This document shows positions 10,080-19,639 of a DNA stretch of 64,000 nucleotides, one piece after another. The notes under the pieces are model-generated. The model was not told the DNA's origin. It searched no databases and worked only from the letters and a program-made list of their open reading frames with translations. Positions within the stretch are counted from its first letter, which is position 1, and every line of letters begins with the position of its first letter. The translations under genes and the position numbers were made by a program. This DNA is from Oxytricha trifallax (taxonomy: Eukaryota; Ciliophora; Spirotrichea; Sporadotrichida; Oxytrichidae), in NCBI GenBank assembly GCA_000711775.1, contig ARYC01001133.1, positions 1 to 64,000 of the forward strand. Reading direction: 5' to 3'.

Positions 10080-13000
10080 TAACCTAGATTACATTAAGTC
10101 ACAGTTAGTTTAGATTTTACCAACTAAGTTCCTGCTATGTTGTATATGTGAACACAAACTGTCCCAAGTGCTCGAAAGTTTGAGTTAACTTCTAAAATTT
10201 ATTTGTATATTCCTTATTAAGTTAATCACACTTAAAACAGTTAATGGAATAAAAAATAACTGCATGATGATAACGCTAATAAAAATCTAAAAATAATCTG
10301 GAAATTAGCTAAAGAAACTGAATACAGTAGAATTAATATGAAAATAATAATGTGAGTGCTAGCTTGGGAAATAATCTTGATGTAACAAACACATCTAGCT
10401 AGTAAAGGCCACTTTAGCCAACTATGCTAACAGAGTTTTTTAAAAGCAATATTAAGTTGAAGTATAATAATGGGAGTTTATATTTTCATATTATCATATA
10501 GTTATGTTTGTTTGACTTGTCTATCAAATTCTTGTGGAATAAACGATAAATAGCATGCCCAGTATCATATTCAATAAAATCCAAAGCATCATCTAGCTAT
10601 ATAATCTAAGTCATTGGATGTGTGGTATTACACATGTGACACTTTTATAAATGATGCGCCAGGCCTAACCCTTGATTAAGACTAAGACGAGTATAAATTG
10701 GTGAAGAAACGCATTGAGAGTATTTCATTAGTATTTAAAGAACATGCATCTGGCCAATAAATAATGGAAGCACCAGATTTACCAAAGGAATTAAACATAC
10801 ATTCTCCTCTTAACCATGTCAAAAAAGGGAATAATGATTAAGAGAACTGATTAAGCAAGTAAATAAGGCAGGTATACAATCAACTATACTATTTTTTTAA
10901 ATAAAAAGGTTTCATAATTTGATAGTTTAAGCAAGCAAAGTTATAACACTTTTAAGAACGTCATGATAAGAGAAAATGAATCTCAAATATTTCATTTAGG
11001 TAATGGTAGTTTTGGAGAAATCATTCGAGATTAAGTGAGGAAGACAGAGCTTTGGAATTAATGTCTGAGAATTAAATTCAATCTAGAATAATTTGTTACA
11101 GGGGCATGTAAAATCTTGGGAAAACATGTTTATTTAATTCAACAATTTAATGCCTAAATGCTTCAAGAAGTTTAATTTTGACTTATGTTATTCCAAGAGA
11201 TTCTGATTTTATATACTAAGGCCCTGAATCTATCAATTTACAGTTTAGAAATTTATTCTTTTAAATCAGAAAGTAAAGAGGAGTTTATAATCCCAAAGAG
11301 TTTTTTGCACTAATATGCAAAAGAACAGCCGTTTCAGAGATTTCTAATTAAACTTAAATGCAATTAATTTGGTATATTAAAAAGAAATTATTATATAAAA
11401 ATTATAAAAATAAAATAAAATATTCTTTACTTAGAACTGGTAATTGTTTTTAAGAAAATTATAGTTTTTTAGTTGTTTTTTTTAATATAAAACAAGTTAT
11501 CATTTATAATATGGTATTATAATTGTTTTATAGATCCTCTCTTTGTTGCAATAATAGGATGCACATGATCTACTACTAAATATTTTTTATATGCTGTAGA
11601 ATGAACATGACAATGAATTAAAACGTAGTAAGGAAGACAAAATGCGAGGAATATAAAAATGTTTGGTCGAAAAAGTTTTTGGATGGCACTTTTTGAACAC
11701 AGTACTCTGTCAAGAATGTCAAAGAGTATCTAGAACTAGAGAGCCAGCTTTAGATATTTCACTTACAATTTCCATTAAAAATTAAAACAATCAATTTATG
11801 AATCTTACTCCAGGTTTTAGTGCTCTCAGAATCAACAATAAAAACAAAGCTAATCCAAGAATGAATTTTATATAGAAGAAATTTTGCAGTTGTAAATTAA
11901 GAAAAAGATATAAAAGAATTAATTCAATAAAATAAGTTGCCAGTGAGTAAACCACAAATTAGTAACTTTATTTACCTTATCTGTCTTAAGCAGCTTTGAA
12001 AGAAACACTAAAAGTAAGATTCTCATATTAGGTAGTAATAATGAATAATCGAAGTTAGAGTAGTGTAAAAAAAGAAGATATTACAGACAGAGGTCAGCAA
12101 TCACCAAGAAATCGATATTTGACAACAAATTAGTTACAGGCAAATTAGAAAAAAATAAAGGGAGGGTTGATGCAGAATCCGATATAGCAAAAGTAGATAA
12201 ACCCTCAATACTACCTCATAGGATAGAATAAACAAATATGAGGTTAAGTTTTGTACAAAATTAATCGAGTAGAGATCCAGAAACTTAGCATATTGCTTCT
12301 AATTAATTTGAAGTTAACAGATCGCCTTCTAAATATGAATTAGAAGAAAGGGCAAAAAGTTTGCCTCATTTTCAATTTGAGGAGGGAAAAAGATTCTCAC
12401 TTATGAATGAAATGCATAAAGTACCTTATTATAGAGATGCGAACCAAGATAAATTTTACTATTTTGAACCAAGGTCTTAAGATGAATTTTTGGACGATAA
12501 TTCATTGGAGGGTTGTCTTTTTTATCACTGTAGAATAGAAAAATTGTTTAATTAGTCCAATTTATATAATTGAGAACTCTGTACTCGAGATAATTACCCT
12601 AATTGTATAATATTATAATACTAAACTTTAATTAAAAAAGTGAAGAAGCGCTTTTAAACTCATATTAAAGCGTTATTTGCTCATAGATCTTCCAAATAAT
12701 CTGGTTATAAATCTGAAACGGTTCACTCAATCAGCTTTTATATTCTATAAAAATTTCAAAAGAGTGATTTTCCTTCTAGAATTAAATTTAGACAACTATT
12801 TATTTCACAAAGTAATGTAGAATGACAAGTAGTCATTTGATTAATACTTTTATGCTTAAATTAATGAAACTTGGACATCTTAGTATAAATATCGACTGTA
12901 TGGAGTAGTGAGTCATGCGGGTGGTATGGGTGGTCGGCACTACGCTGCATATGTAAACTATGAATATAAAGAAGACAATTATTGGTTTTATATGAGTGAT

Positions 13001-13135
13001 ACCTTTGTGGACAAAGTTGATGTTGATAAAGTGCTGGCTTGTGAAGCTTATATCCTGTTTTATAAGAGAATCCTAGATTAAAACGCAAACCTATTTCCAG
13101 GACTTGTTAATAGATATATAGATTTAAATGGGAGG
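10080..13135 (+). CDS. Ubiquitin-specific protease, USP16/45-like, in several MDS blocks
   Basis: Removes ubiquitin from proteins (C19 cysteine peptidase). Blocks, all on + and in order: a Cys pair NTNCPKC near 10150-10175; the zf-UBP end (KSLDVWYYTCDTFINDAPG) at about 10530-10850; the Cys box GACKILGKTCLFNSTIQCLN (catalytic Cys codon 11128-11130); NPKEFFALICKR; QQDAHDLLLNIF near 11549; GWHFLNTVLCQECQRVSRT near 11690 with its CxxC; LEGCLFYHCRIEKL near 12500; LPNNLVINLKRF ending at 12724; the His box MGGRHYAAYV (His codon 12938-12940); SDTFVDKVDVDKV (Asp 12998-13000); and AYILFYKR. The WFYMSDTxV ending fits USP16/45 best. In the Cys box, normally GLxNLGNTC, the oxyanion Asn is replaced by Ile and the second Asn by Lys. 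Intervening AT-rich stretches are IESs. No TGA closes the frame near 13130, so the true end may lie across an IES. Converges on RIO1. Confidence 0.85.
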
Positions 13136-13174
13136 TAAACAATTTTACATTTATAATATGAAAGTAATTTAAAC

Positions 13175-15310
13175 AAAACTCATTCAATTTTTTATTAGTA
13201 ATTAATTTAATTTAGAGATTTAAGGTATAAACAAATAACTGGTCTTAATTATATAAATAATTTTATGATATAAGCGTAAATTAGTTTTTTATTTTTATTT
13301 TTCCTCTGACCCTTCTTCTTTATATACTTTGGTACTTTTGTCTTTCTTTTCTTCATCTTCTCTTCTTTGACCTTTTTCTTATGCTCTTTCATTTATTCCT
13401 TTGTCATCCCTTTCAAACTTACGGTAGGATCTACTTTATCCTCTTCATCATCTTCACTTTCACTTTTATCACTATCTTCATTCTTATCTTCTTCATCCTT
13501 GACATCTTCCTGGTTTAGTTGTTCCTTTATAGTTCCTTCTTCTTACTTCTCTTATTGATCTTATATTCCAGTAAGCTTAGCATACAGTCTATTTCCATTC
13601 TTTGCCTTTTCTATTTCTTCAAGAGTCAACTCTTGAAGGGTACGTAGTATATATGATTGCTCAAATACCTTATCATTGATTTCATCTTCTTTTGAGATTA
13701 CATCTTTGAAATTAGAGTAAATATCTGTTAGCCCTTGAGATTCATCATTCATTATGATGTCTATTACAAAGTAAAATGTCTGTTATAATATATAAAGAAA
13801 TATTATTGAAATGAAGTTGCATTAAGTGTTGAGAGTATGGAGTCCTCTCTTCTTGAAAAAATCATTAACATTAGCACAGTCTCTTCTTAAGAAATCCAGA
13901 GCCATGGGATGATCATACTCAACTGATTAACTAACATCAATTACCCATACTTCTTCTTTATAAAATAAAATTTATAGTAGAGCATGTTGTATTTACTGAA
14001 ATTTGCATGAACCAGTCTGCACATCTGATACATTCTCTTCATTATGAACAAAGCATCAACTTAAGTCTACTTTAAATCAATAATTTGAGCATCTTTCAAT
14101 CTGGATGCTCCAAGACCATTTTCGCCAATGAACTCCATAACTACAACATTATTCTCTAGAAGATATGGTTTAGGGGCTTTGATAGCTCCATCTGTTTAAT
14201 TCAATCTCTTAAGATTTCTTACTTCCTTTTCAGCCCATAATTGAATCATTTTACGGGGATTTAATTTGCAGTGCCCCTTACGTAATCGGAATTCACCTTC
14301 CACGTAGCGTTCTCTATCTATGAAGATCAATATTGATGTTTTGAATATCTTAATGGCGAATTCCCTCTTGAACTCTATTAAATATACTAACTACTTATAT
14401 TTGAATCATCAGGGTTTTTTAATTCCATTGTGTATTAGTCCATATGACCTTCTTCTAGATATACATTAGCTTCTTTTCCAGTGCCCAAAAATACATATAC
14501 TATATCTAACTTTTGATTTTTAATCATTTTATGTAACACTATGATAGTCCTTGGATCTATTACTTAATGTACTGTAGCTCTGTCGTTTTTGTCCTTCACT
14601 CCAATGCGATCATCACCAATCTTTTATAAATTATTCCTATATTAATTAAATAGTTAATATCTTCGATTGCTGGATTTTTAGTGAGTTATTGACTTTAACT
14701 CCAAGTTGCATCTCTAATTTGTGATAAACATAATTGAGATTAATCTTTTTATTATTTTAATTAATAACTACTGCTTGTCAGATGCGTTGTTGTTCATTTT
14801 CTATTGGTAAAAAGCTTTCATCATTTTATCGTTTTTTTCTGTTCTTGTTCTTCATCCTATTAGTTGCTGCTTATTAGTTAATTTGTAGATTCTTGATTAT
14901 TTGAAGACTTTTGCTTTTCATCTACAGTAATTGCATTTTTCAATTGTTAAACTTAAGGTGTTTGAACATTTTATTAGGGATTTAAACTGGCTAGTAAATT
15001 TGACTGGCTATTGGGTTATTATTGCCATAGTACTAATGCAGCTCTTAATAATAATCATCATCATCTTGTTCTTCACCACCATATTCATCTACACTGTCAT
15101 AATCAACTGATTCAGGATCAGAGTCTCATACTTCTCTTCTCTAGAATTAAATCTTCATATCTTTTTCTATAATTACTTATCGATAATGATTACATGCTTC
15201 TAATCTTGTCCTATAAGGTTATTCTGCTTTTTAAATTCTGTGGGGTCAAAGTTATCATCATCCACAACTGCTGCTGATGCTGCACTCCTACTAGTTCTCC
15301 TGCTTGTCAT
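13175..15310 (-). CDS. RIO1: RIO1-type atypical protein kinase
   Basis: RIO1 acts in 40S ribosomal subunit maturation. The minus strand starts at ATG 15310 ([19 protein letters not shown], a typical acidic N-terminus). Blocks follow in order: [20 protein letters not shown]; the nucleotide loop [95 protein letters not shown] with [32 protein letters not shown]; and the basic tail [20 protein letters not shown]. The catalytic loop, normally HADLSxYN, reads HANFSKYN: the catalytic Asp codon is AAT (14001-14003 on +), while the metal-binding Asp of IDVSQ is intact. Several frame slips between blocks fit short IESs, one defined at 13957-13976. The frame has no TGA directly after the basic tail, so the 3' end is uncertain. 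Confidence 0.87.
13957..13976 (-). other. 14-bp IES with TATAAA pointer inside RIO1
   Basis: TTTATA occurs at 13957-13962 and again at 13971-13976 (TATAAA on the coding strand). Removing one copy plus the 8 bases between (14 bp in total) restores the frame from NMLYYK to [10 protein letters not shown], the conserved RIO1 metal-binding segment. This is the expected geometry of an internal eliminated sequence flanked by pointer repeats. Confidence 0.7.
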
Positions 15311-15513
15311 TATAATTATCTAATATTAATATGCTTACAAATAACTTGATAATAAATTACTATTTTATTTCATTTTCATTCCTACTTAGTAATGAGTTGT
15401 CTTATTATTTAATATAAATACTTGAATTAGTTTTTGATAGTTTAAATAGTTATTTTAAGTTTCAATATGGTATTGTCTTATTGCAGTTTATAAATAAAAT
15501 TTAAGTTGGGTAG
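15311..15513. other. Intergenic AT-rich spacer
   Basis: Separates the RIO1 start from the end of the next minus-strand gene. A promoter for RIO1 is expected here, but no specific motif can be supported. Confidence 0.4.
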
Positions 15514-16586
15514 TCATGCTTTGTAGTCAATAACACACTTATCTCAAAGATCGTAGTTACACTCGCGAAAGCAGTGAGTGATGTCTTCTGCCCCATATTA
15601 ACATTCCTTGTAAAATCTAGCATCACACAACCAATCTCCATACGCTGTGTATTTAGGCAACTTCTGCAATAATTCGTACTTCACCTCAGTTAGAGGATGT
15701 TAATGACTTTTTAAGCTGTATTCCTTGAAGAAAGTCGAGCAGAAGTCAAATTATTAATTAATTTACTTTATAAAATCCACAAGTAAAGCAATGATGAATT
15801 ATATCTGCATCTTCCTTCTTATACTCTGATGACAGCTTTCATATCACATTTGCATTCTGTATAACTACTACCATTGCAAGAGAATTTATTTTATTAAAAA
15901 AATAATAAATTTATAACGAAGCTTGTAACCTTCTCCAATAACTTAAGTTCTTTCTTGACAAGAGAGTAATGATGCAATTTAGAAATGAACATATCGGTGT
16001 TTAGTATAGACAGCACCTTTTGAGTGAAATCTTGAATATTCTTCTGATTAGTATTAACGCTGTTGACTTCATTTGTAATTGCCTAAAGCTTAACATTGAC
16101 CTCCTTTTAGTTTATTTATTTCATTTTATAAATCATTGGACCTTTAGGTGGAGTGTTGTTATATTCAAGCATGAGCTTTTTATTTAAATGCTCGATTTTT
16201 TTTTCAAAATTGGATCTCCCTTGCTATCATAAATCTTTTCAAGGTTTTCGAGAACAATCAGATATAGATTCTATGGTGCATTTCTTCTTTTGACGTGATA
16301 AGGGATTAAATATTGGTACTCGTCAATAAGTTTTGTCATTTCTTGATAAGCTGATTGTTCTGAGTTACTAGCTACTCTTGCATAAGTGTCTGAAATAATA
16401 GAAATTAGTAAATTAAGCATAACAATCATATCAAGGATGGTAGAAAGGAACCAGAATTCATATGCTAAAGGAACATCAACATCGCCAAATGCTGTAGTGT
16501 CAAAATCATCCAAGATTATTCTGTATCCATACATTATGTCGTGGAAGAAGTTAGGAATAAAATATAATTCATCAACTTTATTTTAA
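15514..16586 (-). CDS. Ion channel C-terminal part with Cys-rich tail, 5' truncated
   Basis: The minus strand contains YFIPNFFHDIMYGYRIILDD then FWFLSTILDMIVMLNLLISI followed by ISDTYARVASNSEQ: the last pore helix and S6 of a voltage-gated-like/TRP or polycystin cation channel. A cytoplasmic helical tail follows (IEHLNKKLMLEYNN; ITNEVNSVNTNQKN), joined by a one-base slip in an A-run near 16200. The end is a Cys-rich part with two HCFxC-type units: HCFTCGFYK + DFCSTFFKEYSLKSHQHPL, and HCFRECNYDL-(TGA)-DKCVIDYKA, then TGA at 15514-15516. The internal TGA (15544-15546) stands where such fingers have Cys. Upstream the gene is cut at the MITE beginning at 16598, and no N-terminal channel part is found in the window. 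Whether the Cys-rich unit belongs to the same protein is inference from strand and spacing. Confidence 0.65.
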
Positions 16587-16597
16587 TAGGAAGTCTG

Positions 16598-17011
16598 GGG
16601 GGGGAAGTTTCCTGCCACCAAACAGTTTTCCGTAATCTTCGAAAGCTTACTGCCCCCCATTGGAAGTTTTCTGCCCTCAACATTAAATTTTTAATTGTTT
16701 GGCAAAAAAAATGTTAAAATATATAAATTTTAAGTTCGATTACATTTACCATTTACTTAACAACTTAAAATGATATAAATTTTTCAAAGTACAGAAAAAT
16801 TTTTTATCAAATTATAAATTAAAAACAATTCTAAAATAATTGTTTTTAGATTAATAATAAATATCATTTTCATTAAAATTGAATTAATTATCAAAGAAGT
16901 AATGATATTATATTATATATTATAAATAACTCTATAATAATTGATGATAAAGGTTCTTAGAAAATTATAAAAAGTAAATATTTTTATGTATGTGGCAGGA
17001 AACTTCCCCCC
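16598..17011. mobile_element. MITE-like element with G-run terminal repeats, copy 1
   Basis: Bounded by GGGGGGGGAAGTTTCCTGCC (start 16598) and its inverse, GGCAGGAAACTTCCCCCC (ending 17011). The interior is about 370 bp of AT-rich non-coding DNA. A related GGAAGTTTTCTGCC lies just inside the left end near 16663, next to CCCCCCATTG. The same CCCCCCATTG is repeated at the right border (about 17006-17015), so part of the flank is duplicated. The element interrupts the channel gene. Family shared with 17748-18148. Confidence 0.7.
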
Positions 17012-17099
17012 ATTGATGCCACTAAAATTTTAGGAAGAAAACTTCTCTCACTACTTTGAATAAGCTACATTTCCTGTGACTTTGGATGCTTTGCAAGTC

Positions 17100-17693
17100 A
17101 TTTTATAATATATATATATTTATATATATTTTGTGATATTTTTCTTATAATATGTCACCGTATATTCAATGGCTCTCTTTTTTTCTGTTGACAGTTTTTA
17201 ACGTTATACTGTTTTTTATAATGTTTTGCTATAGTCTTTTGTGAGATACGCTTGCTATTAATCTTGTAACGGAAGATTACAGCTCGCTAATCAAAAGAAA
17301 AGTGTGCCCATTGCTCTAAAATATTATAGCCTCAGAGATATTCATTATAGGTCTGAGTGAATTTTTATATTCTTGCTGGATGTTTTTTATACCAAAATTA
17401 GTTTCCTTAATTGCTTGCATGCAGTTATAATTTACAGTTGAGCACTCTGTGTAAGAGAGCTTAGCTATAGCATAAAATAGCACTGGTTTCAGTTAGTCTA
17501 AATTATAACAATTACTGCACATAAGCTCAAGAAGCTAATCTAAATATTACTCATCATAAATAGAACTTAAATTTCGCTATTGTATTTCTTATTTTGCAAA
17601 TTTGCCTAATTTCTCTATTAACCCAATAAGACTCCAACAATACTCTACAAATCAAAGCACTTATAAACCTCACTAAGGGGTTTTGGGGGTTTG
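17100..17693 (-). mobile_element. TBE fragment: one terminus plus transposase N-terminus
   Basis: The right border is a TBE end read inwards: AAGGGGTTTTGGGGGTTTG ends at 17693, followed by AAT (an ANT-type target). The subterminal sequence (CTACAAATCAAAGCACTTATAAACC) is of the same subfamily as the elements at 19539 and 44991. Going left, the minus strand encodes the start of the TBE transposase, then the homology stops near 17100 in a TA-repeat. The other two TBE genes and the second terminus are missing. Confidence 0.75.
17157..17590 (-). pseudogene. TBE transposase N-terminal remnant
   Basis: The minus strand reads IYDEQYLDQLLELMCSNCYN then LDQLKPVLFYAIAKLSYTEC. It is collinear with the N-termini of the transposases at 41339 (VYDSDYIGLLFKLRYG) and 43798. 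It ends before the DDE catalytic core, so it cannot be functional. Confidence 0.65.
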
Positions 17694-17747
17694 AATGCAA
17701 TCTTTGTTTTAAAAGTTTAAAGAATATTATTAAACATTACAATATTT

Positions 17748-18148
17748 GGGGGGGGGGAAGTTTCCTGCCCCAAAATTTTATATGCACCCAAGAGGGGAAG
17801 TTTCCTGCCCCGTACATAAAAATATGCAATTTTTATAATTTTCAAATAATCTTTATCATCTATTATTATGTAGTTTATTTTATAAATTTAGCTTCAAATA
17901 TCATTTCTACCTTGATAATCAATTTAAAATTTAATGAAAATTACATTAATTATTAAAAAAAACACTTATTTTAGCCTTGTCAATAATATATAATTTGATA
18001 ACGAATAATTATGTACCTTGAAAATTATATAATAATTAATGATGTATAGTACATGGTTATGGTTATTGAAATTGAAATTTATTTGTTTCTATTAAATTTA
18101 TTGCAAAAACATAAAATTTAATGTTGGGGGCAGGAAACTTCCCCCCCC
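17748..18148. mobile_element. MITE-like element with G-run terminal repeats, copy 2
   Basis: The left end is a ten-G run followed by AAGTTTCCTGCCCC, with a second GGGGAAGTTTCCTGCCCC 22 bases further in. The right end is GGGGGCAGGAAACTTCCCCC continuing to 18148. The 18-bp core GGGGAAGTTTCCTGCCCC and its inverse define the ends. About 400 bp, AT-rich inside, no credible gene. Same family as 16598-17011. Confidence 0.7.
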
Positions 18149-18290
18149 CATAAATTTTAAATGAGAAACTATTAAAAAATCTAAAAAAAATCTTTAAAAA
18201 GGAAATTATAAAGATTAGTAAAAATAAAAAATTGAGTACATTGTAAAATGAATAATACAGCAAGAGCTATAACATTAAAATATTTAATTA

Positions 18291-19312
18291 AATTTACAAT
18301 TTAAAATGATTAAAGTATAATTGTTTATTAAGCGTAGGCTACCGAGTAAAAAATCGCGATTCATCGGTAGCCTACGCTTTAAATCCATGAATCAAAATTA
18401 TTTAAATTTAATCTAATTATTTGATGTTTAAAGTAAGTTTTTTAATTTTAATTTTAGATAATTCAATTACAAATTTTAAATACAATGATGCTTATACTAT
18501 AGTTTGCATAAAAGCAAACTGAAGAATAAATTTTAATTATTGAGAAATTGAAACTTTTAAAATAAGATTATTTGCAAAATTCATCTATTCATTCTAGTTG
18601 ATTGTAAACAATTTTAGATCGCATTTGTAATTATAATAAAATTTATTTTTCAAATTGCTCAAATTTAATTCTTAACTTTTTTATATTCACATATTTATTC
18701 AAATAATATTTATTATGTTTGATTAATGATCAAACGTTGAATTTCAATTTTTCTGATCTAAAATTTTTTTTAAGTCCATAATTTTAATTGACGTATTTAT
18801 AGAGGAAATTAATTCAATATCTTAAAAATTAGGATTCAAAATTTTAACATCAGAAATAATCAAAATGAACTTCAAAATTTAAAAATCTGAATATGAAGAA
18901 AAATATAAATAGAAATATTTGTAATCGTAAAGTAAGAAAATGTACTTTATTCTTAACATCTAAGAGTTTTATAAAAAGTTGATTTTACATCTAAATTGAG
19001 AAAAAAATATATGAAATGAAAATATATTGAAAAATAGAATAAAATGATAACTTTTTTTTAAAGAAAAATCATTTTTTGTACTCAAAACATATAATCGAAT
19101 TGTTTCAGAGTTTGATAATTGAGAATAATATATTAATAAAAAAATAAATTGTTTTATTGGCAAGATAAATATTTGATATCAAATAATTAGATTAATTTTA
19201 AATAATTTTGATTCATGGATTTAAAGCGTAGGCTACCGATGAATCGCGATTTTTTACTCGGTAGCCTACGCTTAATAAACAATTATACTTTAATCATTTT
19301 AAATTGTAAATT
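18291..19312. mobile_element. 1-kb element with ~135-bp TIRs, each carrying a hairpin
   Basis: The left terminal repeat (18291 to about 18425) and the right one (about 19178-19312) are near-perfect inverse copies starting AATTTACAATTTAAAATG. Each contains its own 15-bp-stem hairpin AGCGTAGGCTACCGA...TCGGTAGCCTACGCT (18331-18378 and 19225-19272), the only GC-rich part of the element. The interior (about 750 bp) has no recognisable coding block; minus-strand open frames are low-complexity. A non-autonomous inverted-repeat transposon is the simplest reading. Confidence 0.75.
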
Positions 19313-19639
19313 AAAATAAATATATATTGTAACAAAGCTATTTGTGTATTATGCATTATACAACCTACCAAATTTTCCTATTTTTACTAATTACTAAGAT
19401 ATATCTTTAAGATTTAAAGGAAGTCTGAATGTTTAAAGAATTTTACAAACTTTATCAGAGAAGGATAAATTTAATTCAGATTATTTCATCACGACACTTT
19501 TTAAAAGTAAGAATAGAAGTTTTTATGTTGAAAATAATCAAAAACCCAAAACCCCTTTGTGAGGTTTATAATTGCTTTGATTTATATGGTATAGTTTGGG
19601 TCTTATTGGGGTTAGTTGAGAAACTAGGTTAATTTGCAA

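Noticed and set aside
13367..13558. Ser/Phe/Leu-rich plus-strand frame
   Set aside because: Antisense of the acidic/basic RIO1 C-terminal tail; composition is the mirror of Glu/Asp/Lys codons.
10080..15310. Scrambled gene order in USP or RIO1
   Set aside because: All recognisable blocks are on one strand and in normal order, so these two genes look non-scrambled.
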